The notes under the pieces: model-generated
Told to the model about the DNA's origin: nothing
Database searches by the model: none
What the model saw: the letters and a program-made list of their open reading frames with translations, nothing else
Position numbers and translations under genes: made by a program
Assembly (NCBI GenBank): GCA_012727955.1
Contig: JAAYGB010000042.1
Location: 1 to 42,650, forward strand
Length of the DNA: 42,650 nucleotides
Direction: 5' to 3'
Origin: Bacillota bacterium
Lineage (GTDB): Bacteria > Bacillota > Limnochordia > DTU087 > JAAYGB01
Shown: positions 8,345 through 17,764 of the stretch, piece by piece
How the letters are laid out: each line of letters starts with the position of its first letter
How positions within the stretch are numbered: the first letter of the stretch is position 1

Positions 8345-9667
8345 TCAGTGGACCACGGCTTGCCGAGCGGCCACATACTCCTCTTCCGTGCTGGTATACC
8401 TTTCAGGAATCTCCTCCTGGAACCATTGACCTAACCGAGCCAGTACCGCCAAGTCTACCCCGTCCCTTTCGCTTCTCCACTCCGAGCGGGCAAACTCCTC
8501 CATAACGACGCGATACAACTCCTCGGTTTGCCTGGCGATGGTAGCCCAACTGTACTTGGTGGCCACCTCGGCATAGGCGTTGGCCGCCAGCTTCGCCGAA
8601 AACTCCTCTGCCTTCAAAGCGGCGACAAGATTGTCCGCTAGGGATTGGACATTCCCGGGATAGGCTTTATAGCCGTTGTCACCGTGACGCACAATTTGAG
8701 CAAAACCGCCGGTATCGGAGACAACTACCGGTACCTTAGCGGCCATTGCCTCCAAGGCCACGATTCCAAAGGGCTCATATAAACTGGGAAATACCGCCAC
8801 ATCAGAGATGGCAAAGAGCTTGTTGCGCAGCACATCATCCACATGACCGACGAAATAGACCCGATTGGCAATCCCCAACTCCGCGGCCCGTTGGCGTAGG
8901 TAACCTTCCGACGGTCCGCTGCCGGCAATGATAAACTTCGTCGCATTATGGCGTCGCAGTACCTCTGGAACTGCGTCGATCAGCACTCCCCCACCCTTTT
9001 CGTGCACCAGTCTCCCTAAGAAAAAGACAATCTTTTCGTCATCCGCGGCATATTGTTGACGAAAACCCTCCATTTCCTCGGCCGGAGGACGTCTGAGGCG
9101 ATCTACGTGGACTCCGTTGGGGATGACAGCGATCTTATCCTGCGGAGTCTGAAAGACGTAGGAAATCTCACCCTTCATGAAATCACTACAACAAATGACC
9201 CGCCAGGCTTCATAGGTGAGCCACCATTCTACGTTACTGATCCGACGCTGCAGGTCGTTGTGTAGACCGTGATTTCTTCCAAACTCCGTAGCATGAATCG
9301 TCGCCACCATCGGTCTTTTCCACGAGTACTTCAGTCCTTTGGCGGCAAAGGCCGCTAGCCAATCATGGGCGTGAATCAGGTCAAAGACATGACCTTGACG
9401 CATCAGCTGAATCGCGGCCTCCATGAAATTCAGGTTGAGGAGCATCGCCGAGTCCACAATGTCCTTGGAGCTGGGTCCCGATGGGTTGACCCTATGCACC
9501 ATCACCCCGTTCATCTCTTCATCCTGGGGGCACCCATCGGCGTGAACGGTCAAGACATGGACTTCATGACCCAAAGTTACCAAGGCCTCCGACAACTCCA
9601 TCACATGCCGGGCTAAGCCGCCCACTAGTTTTGGCGGATACTCCCACGAAAGCATCAAGACTTTCAT
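8345..9667 (-). CDS. GT4-type glycosyltransferase, glycogen synthase-like
   Basis: 440 residues with GT-B fold. The N-terminus MKVLMLSWEYPPKLVGGLARHV carries the KxGGL-like donor loop found in starch/glycogen synthase relatives. The C-terminal domain has VIPNGVHVDRL, FFLGRLVHEKGGGVLIDA and the E-x7-E region FPSLYEPFGIVALEAMA. It probably extends alpha-1,4-glucan from a nucleotide-glucose donor, acting with the adjacent branching enzyme, but GT4 enzymes vary and a different acceptor is possible. The ATG at 9667 has AGGG seven bases upstream. It is convergent with the GH57 gene and follows the glucodextranase-C-like gene by 81 bases. Confidence 0.85.
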   Translation of the reverse strand: MKVLMLSWEYPPKLVGGLARHVMELSEALVTLGHEVHVLTVHADGCPQDEEMNGVMVHRVNPSGPSSKDIVDSAMLLNLNFMEAAIQLMRQGHVFDLIHAHDWLAAFAAKGLKYSWKRPMVATIHATEFGRNHGLHNDLQRRISNVEWWLTYEAWRVICCSDFMKGEISYVFQTPQDKIAVIPNGVHVDRLRRPPAEEMEGFRQQYAADDEKIVFFLGRLVHEKGGGVLIDAVPEVLRRHNATKFIIAGSGPSEGYLRQRAAELGIANRVYFVGHVDDVLRNKLFAISDVAVFPSLYEPFGIVALEAMAAKVPVVVSDTGGFAQIVRHGDNGYKAYPGNVQSLADNLVAALKAEEFSAKLAANAYAEVATKYSWATIARQTEELYRVVMEEFARSEWRSERDGVDLAVLARLGQWFQEEIPERYTSTEEEYVAARQAVVH

Positions 9668-9748
9668 AAACTCACCCTCTACTCAATTCTCATGCTCAGT
9701 GGTAGTATGCCCGACGAAAACTCCAATATATCCCTGATCCGGCAGCCG

Positions 9749-10651
9749 CTATCCATCCCTGCGGCGATAGAGCCCCCAGAGAAAACCAATAGCCAAAGCA
9801 ACCACCGCGGCCAACATCACCGCCAAGAGAATTACAGGATAGGGATAGCTGGGTTTTTGGGGATAAACACAGTGGATTAACGCCAAGTGTTGGTCGCTAA
9901 AGGAGCTGAGCTGGCTTTCCTGGGAACCCGTTGCCCCCTCTGTGTCAGCTAGCAAATCAAGCACATTGGGCCCCAAGCCCTGGGGATCCTTACCCCCAAA
10001 CCGCCAGATGCTACCGGCTTCATCCACCACCCGATAGTGATCAGGGCCCAAGGGATCAAAGCCGCCTACCAATACAGCGATCCCGGTCTGACTACTCAGC
10101 CCATCAATCCATTCCTTCGGCACCTGAGCCCGCAGGGTGGAGCCATCGGGCAAAGCATTGACATCAATGGCCCTGCCGGAATCCTCCGGTGAGATGTAGA
10201 TTTTCGCCTGGGACCAGGGGGCGATCTTGATCCGATACTCCCAACCGGAGCCGGGAGCAAATTGTACCCGGGGCCCCTCGGGGTTGACAACCCCCAAATA
10301 CCCGGACCCTTCGATGGTGTCAAGATAGATATCAATCAGTTGCCAATCAAAGCCCTCGGGGGCCCTGCGAGGATTGGTGGTGGCAGCCATAACTACATCA
10401 AAGAGCCAGTATTCATCACTGTCCCAGATCCTCACCGCCAATAAATCAAACAACCCGGGACTGGCTTGAAACACATCCTCTGTCGGATAAGTATAGGTCC
10501 CCGGTCCAAAGTCATCGCCCCGGGGATCACCATATTCCAAGAGCAAAACCGCCGGTTCCGATGCACTGGCGATATTACTCCACAGCATGAAAATCAATAA
10601 GACGAAGACCAACCCCAACCAAACCACGCTGTACCCCGCTTGCCCCTTCAC
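9749..10651 (-). CDS. Membrane-anchored glucodextranase C-terminal-like (DOMON-like) protein
   Basis: 300 residues starting at GTG 10651 with GGAGGG five bases upstream. A signal peptide or membrane helix (residues 8-30) is followed by a domain opening with GDPRGDDFGPGTYTYPTEDVF and WQLIDIYLDT, the pattern of the glucodextranase C-terminal domain family (PF09985) that accompanies extracellular alpha-glucan enzymes. A Ser/Gln-rich linker leads to a second hydrophobic helix (about 273-293) and an RRRDG tail, so the domain is tethered outside the cell. No catalytic residues are recognised; alpha-glucan binding is an inference. It lies upstream of the glycosyltransferase on the same strand. Confidence 0.72.
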   Translation of the reverse strand: MKGQAGYSVVWLGLVFVLLIFMLWSNIASASEPAVLLLEYGDPRGDDFGPGTYTYPTEDVFQASPGLFDLLAVRIWDSDEYWLFDVVMAATTNPRRAPEGFDWQLIDIYLDTIEGSGYLGVVNPEGPRVQFAPGSGWEYRIKIAPWSQAKIYISPEDSGRAIDVNALPDGSTLRAQVPKEWIDGLSSQTGIAVLVGGFDPLGPDHYRVVDEAGSIWRFGGKDPQGLGPNVLDLLADTEGATGSQESQLSSFSDQHLALIHCVYPQKPSYPYPVILLAVMLAAVVALAIGFLWGLYRRRDG

Positions 10652-10732
10652 CGTATCCCTCCCCCAAGCTGCGACCTGTTAACTGTATTAGTTGTATTCA
10701 CGGGAAGGGGCAAGTATAACTATAACTAAGGG

Positions 10733-11464
10733 TTACCTGACGGGCTCGGGTCCCAAGGGAATCGGACGCCGTTTATGCTCACTGATGTGGTGTAGGTATT
10801 CGATGCGCTCTCTGGCCTTGTCGCTAACTGGCTCACCCTTCAGATAGCGATCCAGTTCATCATAGCCAATGCCCATTTCCTTTTCGTCGGTCTGGTCGGG
10901 CCACAGGCCAGCAGTAGGTACTTTATTGACAACTTCCTCGGGCACCTGCAGGTAACGGGCCAGCTCCCACACTTCAGACTTCACCAAGTTAGCCAAGGGC
11001 AACAGATCTACCCCAGCATCACCATACTTGGTAAAGTAGCCCACGTGAAGCTCATCCTTGTTTTCGGCGCCCACCACCAGGTAATTTGACAGAGCCGCGT
11101 GCAAGTACGCGGTGACCATTCGCAATCGGGGCTTCACATTGGCTCGAGCCAGCAAGGGCACTGCCTCAGGATCCAGATTTGCCTGGGCAAAAAGGGCATC
11201 GTACACCGGCCCCAGGTCAACGGTCTTGACCGGTATCTGTAACGCCTCCGCCGTAAGCATTGCATCCTTGGCATCCTGAGGATCACTGTAACAGGGCATA
11301 ATTATCGCCAACATCCCATCGGGACAGGCAAGCTTGGCCAAGGCAGCGGCCACCGCGGAATCCACTCCTCCCGACAACCCCACGACAAATCCCTTGGCGT
11401 TGGCCTGCTCCTTATGCTCCTGCAACCACTGCACTATTCTATCTGCCGTTTTCCTTGCATCCAT
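10733..11464 (-). CDS. nadE: Ammonia-dependent NAD+ synthetase
   Basis: 243 residues, the length of the short ammonia-using form without a glutaminase domain. The N-type ATP pyrophosphatase P-loop is VGLSGGVDSAVAAALA. Further motifs are VVGAENKDELHVGYFTKYGD and VPTAGLWPDQTDEKEMG, the conserved deamido-NAD-binding and lid segments. It adenylates nicotinic acid adenine dinucleotide and amidates it with ammonia. The ATG at 11464 has GAGGTG six bases upstream. The leader contains a 26-bp tandem duplication, and the gene is divergent from glnA, its possible partner in nitrogen handling. Confidence 0.95.
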   Translation of the reverse strand: MDARKTADRIVQWLQEHKEQANAKGFVVGLSGGVDSAVAAALAKLACPDGMLAIIMPCYSDPQDAKDAMLTAEALQIPVKTVDLGPVYDALFAQANLDPEAVPLLARANVKPRLRMVTAYLHAALSNYLVVGAENKDELHVGYFTKYGDAGVDLLPLANLVKSEVWELARYLQVPEEVVNKVPTAGLWPDQTDEKEMGIGYDELDRYLKGEPVSDKARERIEYLHHISEHKRRPIPLGPEPVR

Positions 11465-11474
11465 AGATCACACC

Positions 11475-11526
11475 TCTAGTCTTCCAGTTTTCTCTTTCCC
11501 TCTAGTCTTCCAGTTTTCTCTTTCCC
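11475..11526. repeat. Two perfect 26-bp tandem copies in the nadE leader
   Basis: Copies at 11475-11500 and 11501-11526 are identical and directly adjacent. Read on the nadE strand the unit is purine-rich, and each copy ends in AGAGG, so the ribosome-site core is duplicated; only the copy next to the gene has correct spacing to the ATG. Confidence 0.9.
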
Positions 11527-11536
11527 TCTCGCCTCT

Positions 11537-11565
11537 AGTTTATCTCCCTTTTAGTTAACAGGCAA
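11537..11565 (-). promoter_or_regulatory. Predicted nadE promoter
   Basis: On the minus strand TTGCCT (11565-11560), a 17-base spacer and TAAACT (11542-11537) resemble a sigma-A promoter. Transcription would begin just before the tandem repeats. Confidence 0.5.
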
Positions 11566-11589
11566 TCTCCACAAAAACCTGACATATAC

Positions 11590-11619
11590 TTGACAAGGGC
11601 CCTGGCTCTTGCGTAAACT
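11590..11619 (+). promoter_or_regulatory. Predicted glnA promoter
   Basis: TTGACA at 11590-11595, an 18-base spacer and TAAACT at 11614-11619 form a good sigma-A promoter about 40 bases before the glnA start. I see no clear GlnR/TnrA-type box. Confidence 0.6.
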
Positions 11620-11660
11620 AGGCCCATATTATGACCTTAATGATGGGGGGACATGTCATT

Positions 11661-12986
11661 ATGAAAACAAAAGAGGACATCCTACGGTTGGCAAAGGAGA
11701 ATAATGTCCAATTTGTTCGCCTGCAGTTTACCGACATTCTCGGCATTGTCAAGAATGTGGCGATTCCCGTTAGTCAGTTGGAACGGGCCTTGAACAACGA
11801 AATTATGTTTGACGGCTCTTCCATAGAAGGCTTTGCTCGCATCGAGGAGTCGGATATGAATCTCAGGCCGGACCTTAACACCTTTGCGTTGTTCCCCTGG
11901 AGACCCAAGGAACACGCGGTGGCCAGACTGATGTGTGATGTCTACACCCCCGACGGCAAACCCTTCCCTGGGGATCCCCGGGGAGCCCTGAAGCGAGTAC
12001 TGAAGGAAGCTGCCGACATGGGATACGATGTCCAGGTGGGACCGGAAGCGGAATTCTTCCTCTTTCTCCTGGGAGAAGATGGAAAACCCACAACCATTAC
12101 CCACGACGAAGCCAGTTATTTTGACCTCGGACCCGTGGACAGAGGGGAAGATGCCCGCCGGGATATGGTCTTGGCCCTAGAACAGATGGGCTTTGAAGTA
12201 GAAGCCTCCCACCATGAGGTCGCTCCGGGACAACACGAAATTGACTTCCGCTACGATACCGCGTTGACCGCTGCCGATAAGGTGGCAACATTGAAGTTCG
12301 TTACGAAGGCCATTGCCCGGCAGCATGGATTGCACTGCACCTTCATGCCCAAACCGGTCTTTGGCGTGGCAGGCTCGGGAATGCACACCCACATTTCCCT
12401 CTATCGTGATGGTGTCAATGCCTTTTACGATCCCATGGGAAGGTACCAACTCAGTGATGTCGCGCTGTATTTCATCGGCGGTCTCTTGAAACATGCGCCG
12501 GCCTACACTGCCATTACTAATCCCTTGGTTAATTCATACAAGCGGCTGGTTCCAGGCTACGAGGCCCCAGTTTATATCTCCTGGTCTGCGCAAAATCGCA
12601 GCGCCCTGGTCCGTGTTCCCACCAGTCGCGGACAGGGCACCAGAGTGGAACTGCGTTCTCCAGACCCCTCATGCAATATTTATCTGGCTTTAGCCGTTAC
12701 CATTGCCTCGGGTCTCGACGGCATCAAGAACAAAATCGAGCCCCCAGAGTCCATGAGCAGTAACATTTACTCGATGAGCCCAGAGACCAGAGCAGCAGCG
12801 GGAATCAGAAATCTGCCCCGCAACCTCTGGGAGGCCTTAACGGAGCTCAAGAAGGACGAAGTGGTCTGCGCCGCACTGGGAGAGCACATCCTCTCGCGAT
12901 TTGTTGACGCGAAGACCATCGAATGGGAGGTCTTCAGCACTCAAGTCCACCAATGGGAAGTGGATCAGTACCTAGGCATTTTCTAA
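11661..12986 (+). CDS. glnA: Glutamine synthetase type I (alpha-like)
   Basis: Joins glutamate and ammonia using ATP, the main ammonia assimilation step. From ATG 11661, nine bases after a GGGGGGA site, the product has 441 residues, matching the shorter GSI-alpha subtype of Firmicutes; an in-frame ATG at 11631 would add ten residues. Motifs include [19 protein letters not shown] (with the Arg equivalent to B. subtilis Arg62, linked to feedback inhibition), GPEAEFFLF, the His-rich [11 protein letters not shown] and NRSALVRVP. It is a single-gene unit, divergent from nadE, ended by a hairpin. Confidence 0.96.
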   Translation: MKTKEDILRLAKENNVQFVRLQFTDILGIVKNVAIPVSQLERALNNEIMFDGSSIEGFARIEESDMNLRPDLNTFALFPWRPKEHAVARLMCDVYTPDGKPFPGDPRGALKRVLKEAADMGYDVQVGPEAEFFLFLLGEDGKPTTITHDEASYFDLGPVDRGEDARRDMVLALEQMGFEVEASHHEVAPGQHEIDFRYDTALTAADKVATLKFVTKAIARQHGLHCTFMPKPVFGVAGSGMHTHISLYRDGVNAFYDPMGRYQLSDVALYFIGGLLKHAPAYTAITNPLVNSYKRLVPGYEAPVYISWSAQNRSALVRVPTSRGQGTRVELRSPDPSCNIYLALAVTIASGLDGIKNKIEPPESMSSNIYSMSPETRAAAGIRNLPRNLWEALTELKKDEVVCAALGEHILSRFVDAKTIEWEVFSTQVHQWEVDQYLGIF

Positions 12987-12992
12987 CGGTTA

Positions 12993-13022
12993 TGGCCCTT
13001 CAATACCATGATTGAAGGGCCA
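12993..13022. terminator. Hairpin between glnA and alr
   Basis: A perfect 12-bp stem (12993-13004 with 13011-13022) and six-base loop lie between two converging genes. The tail is only weakly T-rich on the plus strand. Confidence 0.65.
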
Positions 13023-13032
13023 TTCCCTTAAC

Positions 13033-14163
13033 TCATCCCAGGTATATCCTGGGTATTCGTTCACTGATGAGACACACAATTTCGTAGTGAATCGTTCCCA
13101 TAATCCCCGCCAACTCGTCGGCGGAGATAACCTCATCACCTTGTCTGCCGATCAGGACCACTTCGTCGCCGATCTCAATGGGATCATCGCCCACATCGAT
13201 CATGCATTGGTCCATACAGATAGTTCCGCTGATCCGATACCTTCGACCCCGCACCAATACCTCCGCCCGATTACTCAACAGCCGTGAGTAACCATCGGCA
13301 TATCCCACTGGAATGGTGGCAATGGTGGTTTCCCTCTCAGTCATATAGCGGCGCCCATAGCTGATCCCCGTTCCCGCCGGAACTCGATGCACATAAGAGA
13401 CCCTGGCCTTTAAACTGAGAGCAGGCTGCAGATCCAACTGAACTATATCCGGGGCGGGCTGTAACCCGTACAGGGAGATACCCGCCCTAACAAGATCGAA
13501 TTCAGCCTCTGGGGCCACGGCAACGGTGGCACTGTTTGCCCCATGGACAATGGGAATTGAGATCCCCTCTTGCTGGAGCTCAGCAAGGACGCCGGTGAAC
13601 TTTGACAGCTGCTGCCGAAAGTAGCTGCGATCCACCGCGTCCGCGGTGGAAAAATGGGTAAATATCCCTTCTACCTCCAAATTCGGCAGCTCCAGTAGGG
13701 TCTTAATGAACTCTCGGGCCGCCTGCGGTCTTATACCTAAGCGACCCATGCCAGTGTCGACTTTGACGTGGACCTTCGCGATGGTCCCCAGGTCCAGGGC
13801 CGCAGCGGACAAAGACCTGGCTCCCTCCAGGGTGCAAACCGTCGCCGTCAATCCATTGGCAACAATCAGGGGCGCTTGGGCTGCCGGTGCCAATCCCAAG
13901 ACTAGAATCGGCCCCTCAATCCCGGCCCGACGCAGGGCAATCCCCTCTTCAACGATGGCAACGCCAATCCATTCCACTCCATAATCTCGACAGGTCGCGG
14001 CCACCTGGGCGGCACCGTGTCCATAGCCATTGGCCTTGACCACTGCCATCATTTGTGTCTGGGGCTTGAGCCCCCGTCTAATTTCCCGAACATTGCGGCG
14101 AATACAGGCAAGATCAATTTCCGCCCAGGCCGGCCTAATTATATCTTCCGGCAAACTTAGCAC
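13033..14163 (-). CDS. alr: Alanine racemase
   Basis: PLP enzyme that makes D-alanine for peptidoglycan. The PLP-lysine motif MMAVVKANGYGHGA is near residue 40, HVKVDTGMGRLGI and GIFTHFSTAD follow, and the C-terminal beta-domain has SYGRRYMTERE, VPVGYADG-like IPVGYADGYSRLL and CMDQCMIDVG. 376 residues is typical. The frame opens with GTG 14163; TTG 14154 is another candidate, since AAGGTG lies just before it. It follows nnrD/E by 25 bases as the last gene of the glmM-acpS-nnrD/E-alr run. The acpS-nnrD-alr order is conserved in Firmicutes. Confidence 0.95.
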   Translation of the reverse strand: MLSLPEDIIRPAWAEIDLACIRRNVREIRRGLKPQTQMMAVVKANGYGHGAAQVAATCRDYGVEWIGVAIVEEGIALRRAGIEGPILVLGLAPAAQAPLIVANGLTATVCTLEGARSLSAAALDLGTIAKVHVKVDTGMGRLGIRPQAAREFIKTLLELPNLEVEGIFTHFSTADAVDRSYFRQQLSKFTGVLAELQQEGISIPIVHGANSATVAVAPEAEFDLVRAGISLYGLQPAPDIVQLDLQPALSLKARVSYVHRVPAGTGISYGRRYMTERETTIATIPVGYADGYSRLLSNRAEVLVRGRRYRISGTICMDQCMIDVGDDPIEIGDEVVLIGRQGDEVISADELAGIMGTIHYEIVCLISERIPRIYLG

Positions 14164-14188
14164 CTTCTTCGATTCTCACAATCTTTCC

Positions 14189-15733
14189 TTATTCTGTAGT
14201 CTCAATCTCTTGAAAGGCCTGCCCCAAGCAGGCAATCAAATCCGAGGGTACTAGGCTGCGGTTACCCCACAATTTCACAGCCAAATCCCCCGCCAATCCA
14301 TGGACATACACACCACAGACAGCCGCCGCTAGGGCTGGAGTTCCCTGGGCCAACAAAGCAGCAATAATCCCAGTCAAAGCATCTCCCGAACCACCGGTGG
14401 CCATTCCAGAGTTGCCCGTGGGATTGATGTAGACGGAACCATCGGGTCCGGCAACGATAGTTCTGGCTCCTTTCAAAACCACCACGGTACCAAAGGACAT
14501 GGCACTGGCCTGGGCCATTTCAACGCGGTCGGCTTGAATAGTTGGAATGTCCGTATGCAACAGGCGAGCCAGCTCCCCGGGGTGGGGCGTGAGGACGGTT
14601 TTTTCTGGAGCCGCCAATCGCTCAACACCGCCGGTTTGAGCCAGACCATTGAGGCCATCGGCATCCACCACCGCGGGGATGGAATGCTCCGCTAATAGGT
14701 CCGTAACCAAGTGAGGAATCTCGCCTTGAGTTGTCAGACCAGGACCCACAGCCCAGGCATCACACTGGCTTAGGAACTGGTTGATCCGATCCCTAGCCCG
14801 GTACCCTACTATTCCCTGGGGCTCTTCCGGCAAGGGCATCGTCATACTCTCCGTCAGTTTTACCTCCAGAATCGGGTTCAGGCTTTCTGGTATTGCCAGG
14901 GTCACCAATCCAGCACCGGAACGCAAAGCCGCCTCGGTGGTCAAGCTGGCCGCCCCTGTCATGCCCACGGATCCTGCCAGGATGAACAAGCGCCCAAAAA
15001 TGCCCTTGTGTGCATCGGCAGGTCGTGCCGGCAAGTGTTCAGCCACATAGCTTCCAGTCACCAAGTGATAGGGACTGGAGTCAAAAAGTGACGGCGGCAG
15101 GCCGATGTCAGCGATAATCAGTTGGCCCACAAAGGGAATCGCCGGGTATTGCACCATCCCCAACTTTGGGGCCCCAAAGGTAACCGTATAGTCTGCCTGC
15201 ACGCAAACACCCATCGGACGGCCGCTTTTGGCATCAAGTCCCGATGGAATATCTATAGACAAGACTGGGCAGGCGCTTTCATTGACCAAGGTAATTACCT
15301 CTTCAACACTGGAGGAGACTCGTCCCGAGACTCCCGTTCCCAACAGGCCATCGATAATCAATTCCGAGGCGGCGAAGTTGACCTTGAGTTTGGCCAGCTG
15401 CCGCTCCTGGATCACATCAAAGTCCAATCCCAAAGCCACTACCATGTCGGCATTGGCCTTGGGATCACCGCTGAGCTGCTCCGGCGAAGTCATGAGAAAG
15501 AGCTTGACCTGGTAGCCCCAATTGTGAAGGTACCGGGCCGCTACCAAGGCGTCGCCGCCATTCCCACCCTTACCGGCCAGGATAGTAATCCTCTTTCCCT
15601 TGGGCACCAGTGCCGCTGCCTGATCGGCCACCGCCCGACCAGCATTCTCCATCAACACCACACTGGGTATTTTGAAAGTTCGTACCGCCTGCTCGTCTAT
15701 TTCCCGCATCTTCTCGCCAGTAACAACCTTCAT
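14189..15733 (-). CDS. nnrD: Bifunctional NAD(P)H-hydrate epimerase/dehydratase
   Basis: Repairs hydrated NAD(P)H. The N-terminal half (residues 1-210) is the YjeF-N epimerase, with VLMENAGRAVAD, ILAGKGGNGGDALVAAR and IDIPSGLDA. The C-terminal half is the ADP/ATP-dependent dehydratase (YjeF-C/CARKD) with PAVVDADGLNGL, VLTPHPGELARLL and the late NPTGNSGMATGGSGDALTG motif. ATG 15733 gives 514 residues; the frame runs ten codons further to a TTG at 15763 that has no clear ribosome site. It lies between acpS and alr in the wall-precursor cluster. Confidence 0.94.
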   Translation of the reverse strand: MKVVTGEKMREIDEQAVRTFKIPSVVLMENAGRAVADQAAALVPKGKRITILAGKGGNGGDALVAARYLHNWGYQVKLFLMTSPEQLSGDPKANADMVVALGLDFDVIQERQLAKLKVNFAASELIIDGLLGTGVSGRVSSSVEEVITLVNESACPVLSIDIPSGLDAKSGRPMGVCVQADYTVTFGAPKLGMVQYPAIPFVGQLIIADIGLPPSLFDSSPYHLVTGSYVAEHLPARPADAHKGIFGRLFILAGSVGMTGAASLTTEAALRSGAGLVTLAIPESLNPILEVKLTESMTMPLPEEPQGIVGYRARDRINQFLSQCDAWAVGPGLTTQGEIPHLVTDLLAEHSIPAVVDADGLNGLAQTGGVERLAAPEKTVLTPHPGELARLLHTDIPTIQADRVEMAQASAMSFGTVVVLKGARTIVAGPDGSVYINPTGNSGMATGGSGDALTGIIAALLAQGTPALAAAVCGVYVHGLAGDLAVKLWGNRSLVPSDLIACLGQAFQEIETTE

Positions 15734-15784
15734 GATCCCCACCCGTTCTGCCCTAACTCCCAAGCACTTCTTGCCAACTTCCCT

Positions 15785-16174
15785 TTAGCTATCACCTAGA
15801 GCAATCACATAGGCTACTGCCACGCTATCGTTGTGGGACATACTGATATGAAAGGTCTTAATCCCCATTTTCTCTGCCAACTGCGCAGTCTTTCCCAGAA
15901 GGTTGACATAGGGACGGCCGCTGGGTTCATGGAGGATCTCAATTTCCCGCCAAGCCACTCCCCGTCGCCAGCCGGTGCCTAGGGCCTTCATCACCGCCTC
16001 TTTCCCGGCAAAGCGGGCGGCCATTCGCTCCCACTGCGCCTTCTGATTTCCCCGCAGTATGTACTTAGCTTCCCGAGGAGAACAGATCTTGTCCACAAAC
16101 CGAGTACCCTTCCTTGTCCAGGCGCGGCCCACGCGGTCGATTTCGATGATGTCAGTACCAATCCCGAGAATCAA
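15785..16174 (-). CDS. acpS: Holo-[acyl-carrier-protein] synthase
   Basis: Transfers 4-phosphopantetheine from CoA to ACP. The start ILGIGTDIIEIDRV carries the metal-binding Asp of the AcpS family; RFAGKEAVMKALGTG is the second signature, and FHISMSHND the C-terminal strand. I place the start at TTG 16174, which overlaps the glmM stop (TTGA) and gives 129 residues, the normal size; the longer open frame upstream runs inside glmM. The start is translationally coupled to glmM. Confidence 0.94.
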   Translation of the reverse strand: MILGIGTDIIEIDRVGRAWTRKGTRFVDKICSPREAKYILRGNQKAQWERMAARFAGKEAVMKALGTGWRRGVAWREIEILHEPSGRPYVNLLGKTAQLAEKMGIKTFHISMSHNDSVAVAYVIALGDS

Positions 16175-17538
16175 CGGTCTGCCCCCAATTCCGCTTTGAT
16201 TACTCTGCTGATCATGTCCACTGCCTCTCGGAGCAAGTCCTCGTCTGAGGACTCTCCCATCACTCGAATCACCGGTTCCGTGCCCGATGCTCGCACATAG
16301 ATTCTGCCCTCGGTTCCCAGCATCGCCTCTGCCTGCTCTATGGTCCGGCAAATGACCTCACGATCTTCCCAGCGTTTGTCCCTCACGGAAATGTTCTGCA
16401 AGAGCTGCGGGAAGGGGGTGAGCACCTGGGCTAGCTGCGACAGCGGTTGGTTTCTCCCTTTCACTGCCGCCAACAACTGTAGGGCCGTTAGCACACCATC
16501 GCCGGTGGTGTTATGCCGGAGGAAAATGATATGTCCCGATTGTTCACCACCGAGATCCAAGCCCTGCTGCAGCATCGCCTCCAGAACATACCGGTCACCG
16601 TTAGGCGTTACCACCAACTTACCGCCGTGCTTTTCGATGGCCTTCTTGAGGCCGAGATTGCTGTACACCGTGGCGGCAATGGTGTTCTTCGCCAATTGAC
16701 CCCGGCTCATCAGCTCAATGGCACATATGGCCAAGATGCCGTCACCATTGACAATCTGGCCCTGCTCATCCACCGCGATCACCCGATCCCCGTCGCCGTC
16801 GTGGGCGATGCCCACATCGGCTCCATACTCCTTGACCGCGGCCTGAAGGACCTGAGGATAGGTCGAGCCGCAATTGACGTTAATGTCCTTACCGCTGCTG
16901 CCGGTATTGATTGCCACTACCTCTGCCCCCAACCGGGTTAAGACCTCCGGAGCAACTTCAAAGGCAGCGCCATTGGCGCAGTCAACCACGATCCGCATTC
17001 CATCTAGTCTGTGATTAACGGTTTGGATTAGCAGGTTGACATAGTCTTCGGTGGCCTTCGTGTATTCCCGGGCTCGCCCCACTCCCTCACCGACGGGACG
17101 AGGGATGTCACCGGAGCCCCGCAAAGTAGCAGTCACCAATGCTTCAATTTCCGCCTCGGTTTCATCGGGTAGCTTAAACCCGTCGGAGGTAAAGAACTTA
17201 ATTCCATTATCGGGAACGGGATTGTGTGAAGCAGAGATCATAACCCCGGCATCAGCTTCCAGATGCCGGGTCAAGTAGGCAACGGCCGGAGTAGGCACAA
17301 TCCCCAGTCTTGCTACATCTATTCCGACGGATGTAAATCCTGCAACCATCGCCGCTTCCAGCATGTCACCGGAAATTCGAGTATCTCGCCCGATCACAAT
17401 GAGGGGGCGCTCCCGCCGGGAGCTCTTGCCTTGGGTCAGAACCCAGGCTCCTGCCCTTCCCAGCTGAAAGGCTAGCTCTGGAGTGAGATCCCCGTTGGCT
17501 ACTCCCCGAACCCCATCGGTGCCAAACATCTTTCCCAT
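16171..17538 (-). CDS. glmM: Phosphoglucosamine mutase
   Basis: Interconverts glucosamine-6-phosphate and glucosamine-1-phosphate on the way to UDP-GlcNAc. 455 residues, as usual. Motifs are MFGTDGVRGVAN, the phosphoserine loop ISASHNPVPDNG (active Ser about residue 104), the metal-binding DGDGDR, the sugar-binding GGEQSGH and the phosphate-binding RASGTEPVIRVM. ATG 17538 has GGAGGT eight bases upstream. It heads the acpS-nnrD-alr cluster. The 226 bases upstream hold no gene, only a weak 6-bp inverted repeat (17717-17722 with 17742-17747), and no glmS-type ribozyme is recognised. Confidence 0.96.
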   Translation of the reverse strand: MGKMFGTDGVRGVANGDLTPELAFQLGRAGAWVLTQGKSSRRERPLIVIGRDTRISGDMLEAAMVAGFTSVGIDVARLGIVPTPAVAYLTRHLEADAGVMISASHNPVPDNGIKFFTSDGFKLPDETEAEIEALVTATLRGSGDIPRPVGEGVGRAREYTKATEDYVNLLIQTVNHRLDGMRIVVDCANGAAFEVAPEVLTRLGAEVVAINTGSSGKDINVNCGSTYPQVLQAAVKEYGADVGIAHDGDGDRVIAVDEQGQIVNGDGILAICAIELMSRGQLAKNTIAATVYSNLGLKKAIEKHGGKLVVTPNGDRYVLEAMLQQGLDLGGEQSGHIIFLRHNTTGDGVLTALQLLAAVKGRNQPLSQLAQVLTPFPQLLQNISVRDKRWEDREVICRTIEQAEAMLGTEGRIYVRASGTEPVIRVMGESSDEDLLREAVDMISRVIKAELGADR

Positions 17539-17764
17539 ACTGACATACCTCCATATCGCCGGAAGTTACACCAAGGAAGGACCGGCGATTTGCCACGATA
17601 TCTGTCTGCGGTTCCCTATGGGTGGGCCTATTATTCCCCCCAGGGCCCATGGCTAAGGGACTAATCAACCGCTATTTTACTACTAGTCTTGGTTTCTTTT
17701 TCGGTTCTTCTGCGCTGTGACAATCATTTCCTGCCATGGGCTGTCACGGGAGGTATCTGCGCAA

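Noticed and set aside
11475-11526. Possible CRISPR-like repeat
   Set aside because: There are only two copies, directly adjacent with no spacer, and no cas genes.
15122-15799. 225-codon open frame opposite the NAD(P)H-hydrate repair gene
   Set aside because: It is a shadow of a clear bifunctional enzyme and has no recognisable domain.
17539-17764. glmS-type ribozyme or other RNA switch before glmM
   Set aside because: Only a weak 6-bp inverted repeat is visible and no conserved ribozyme core is recognised.
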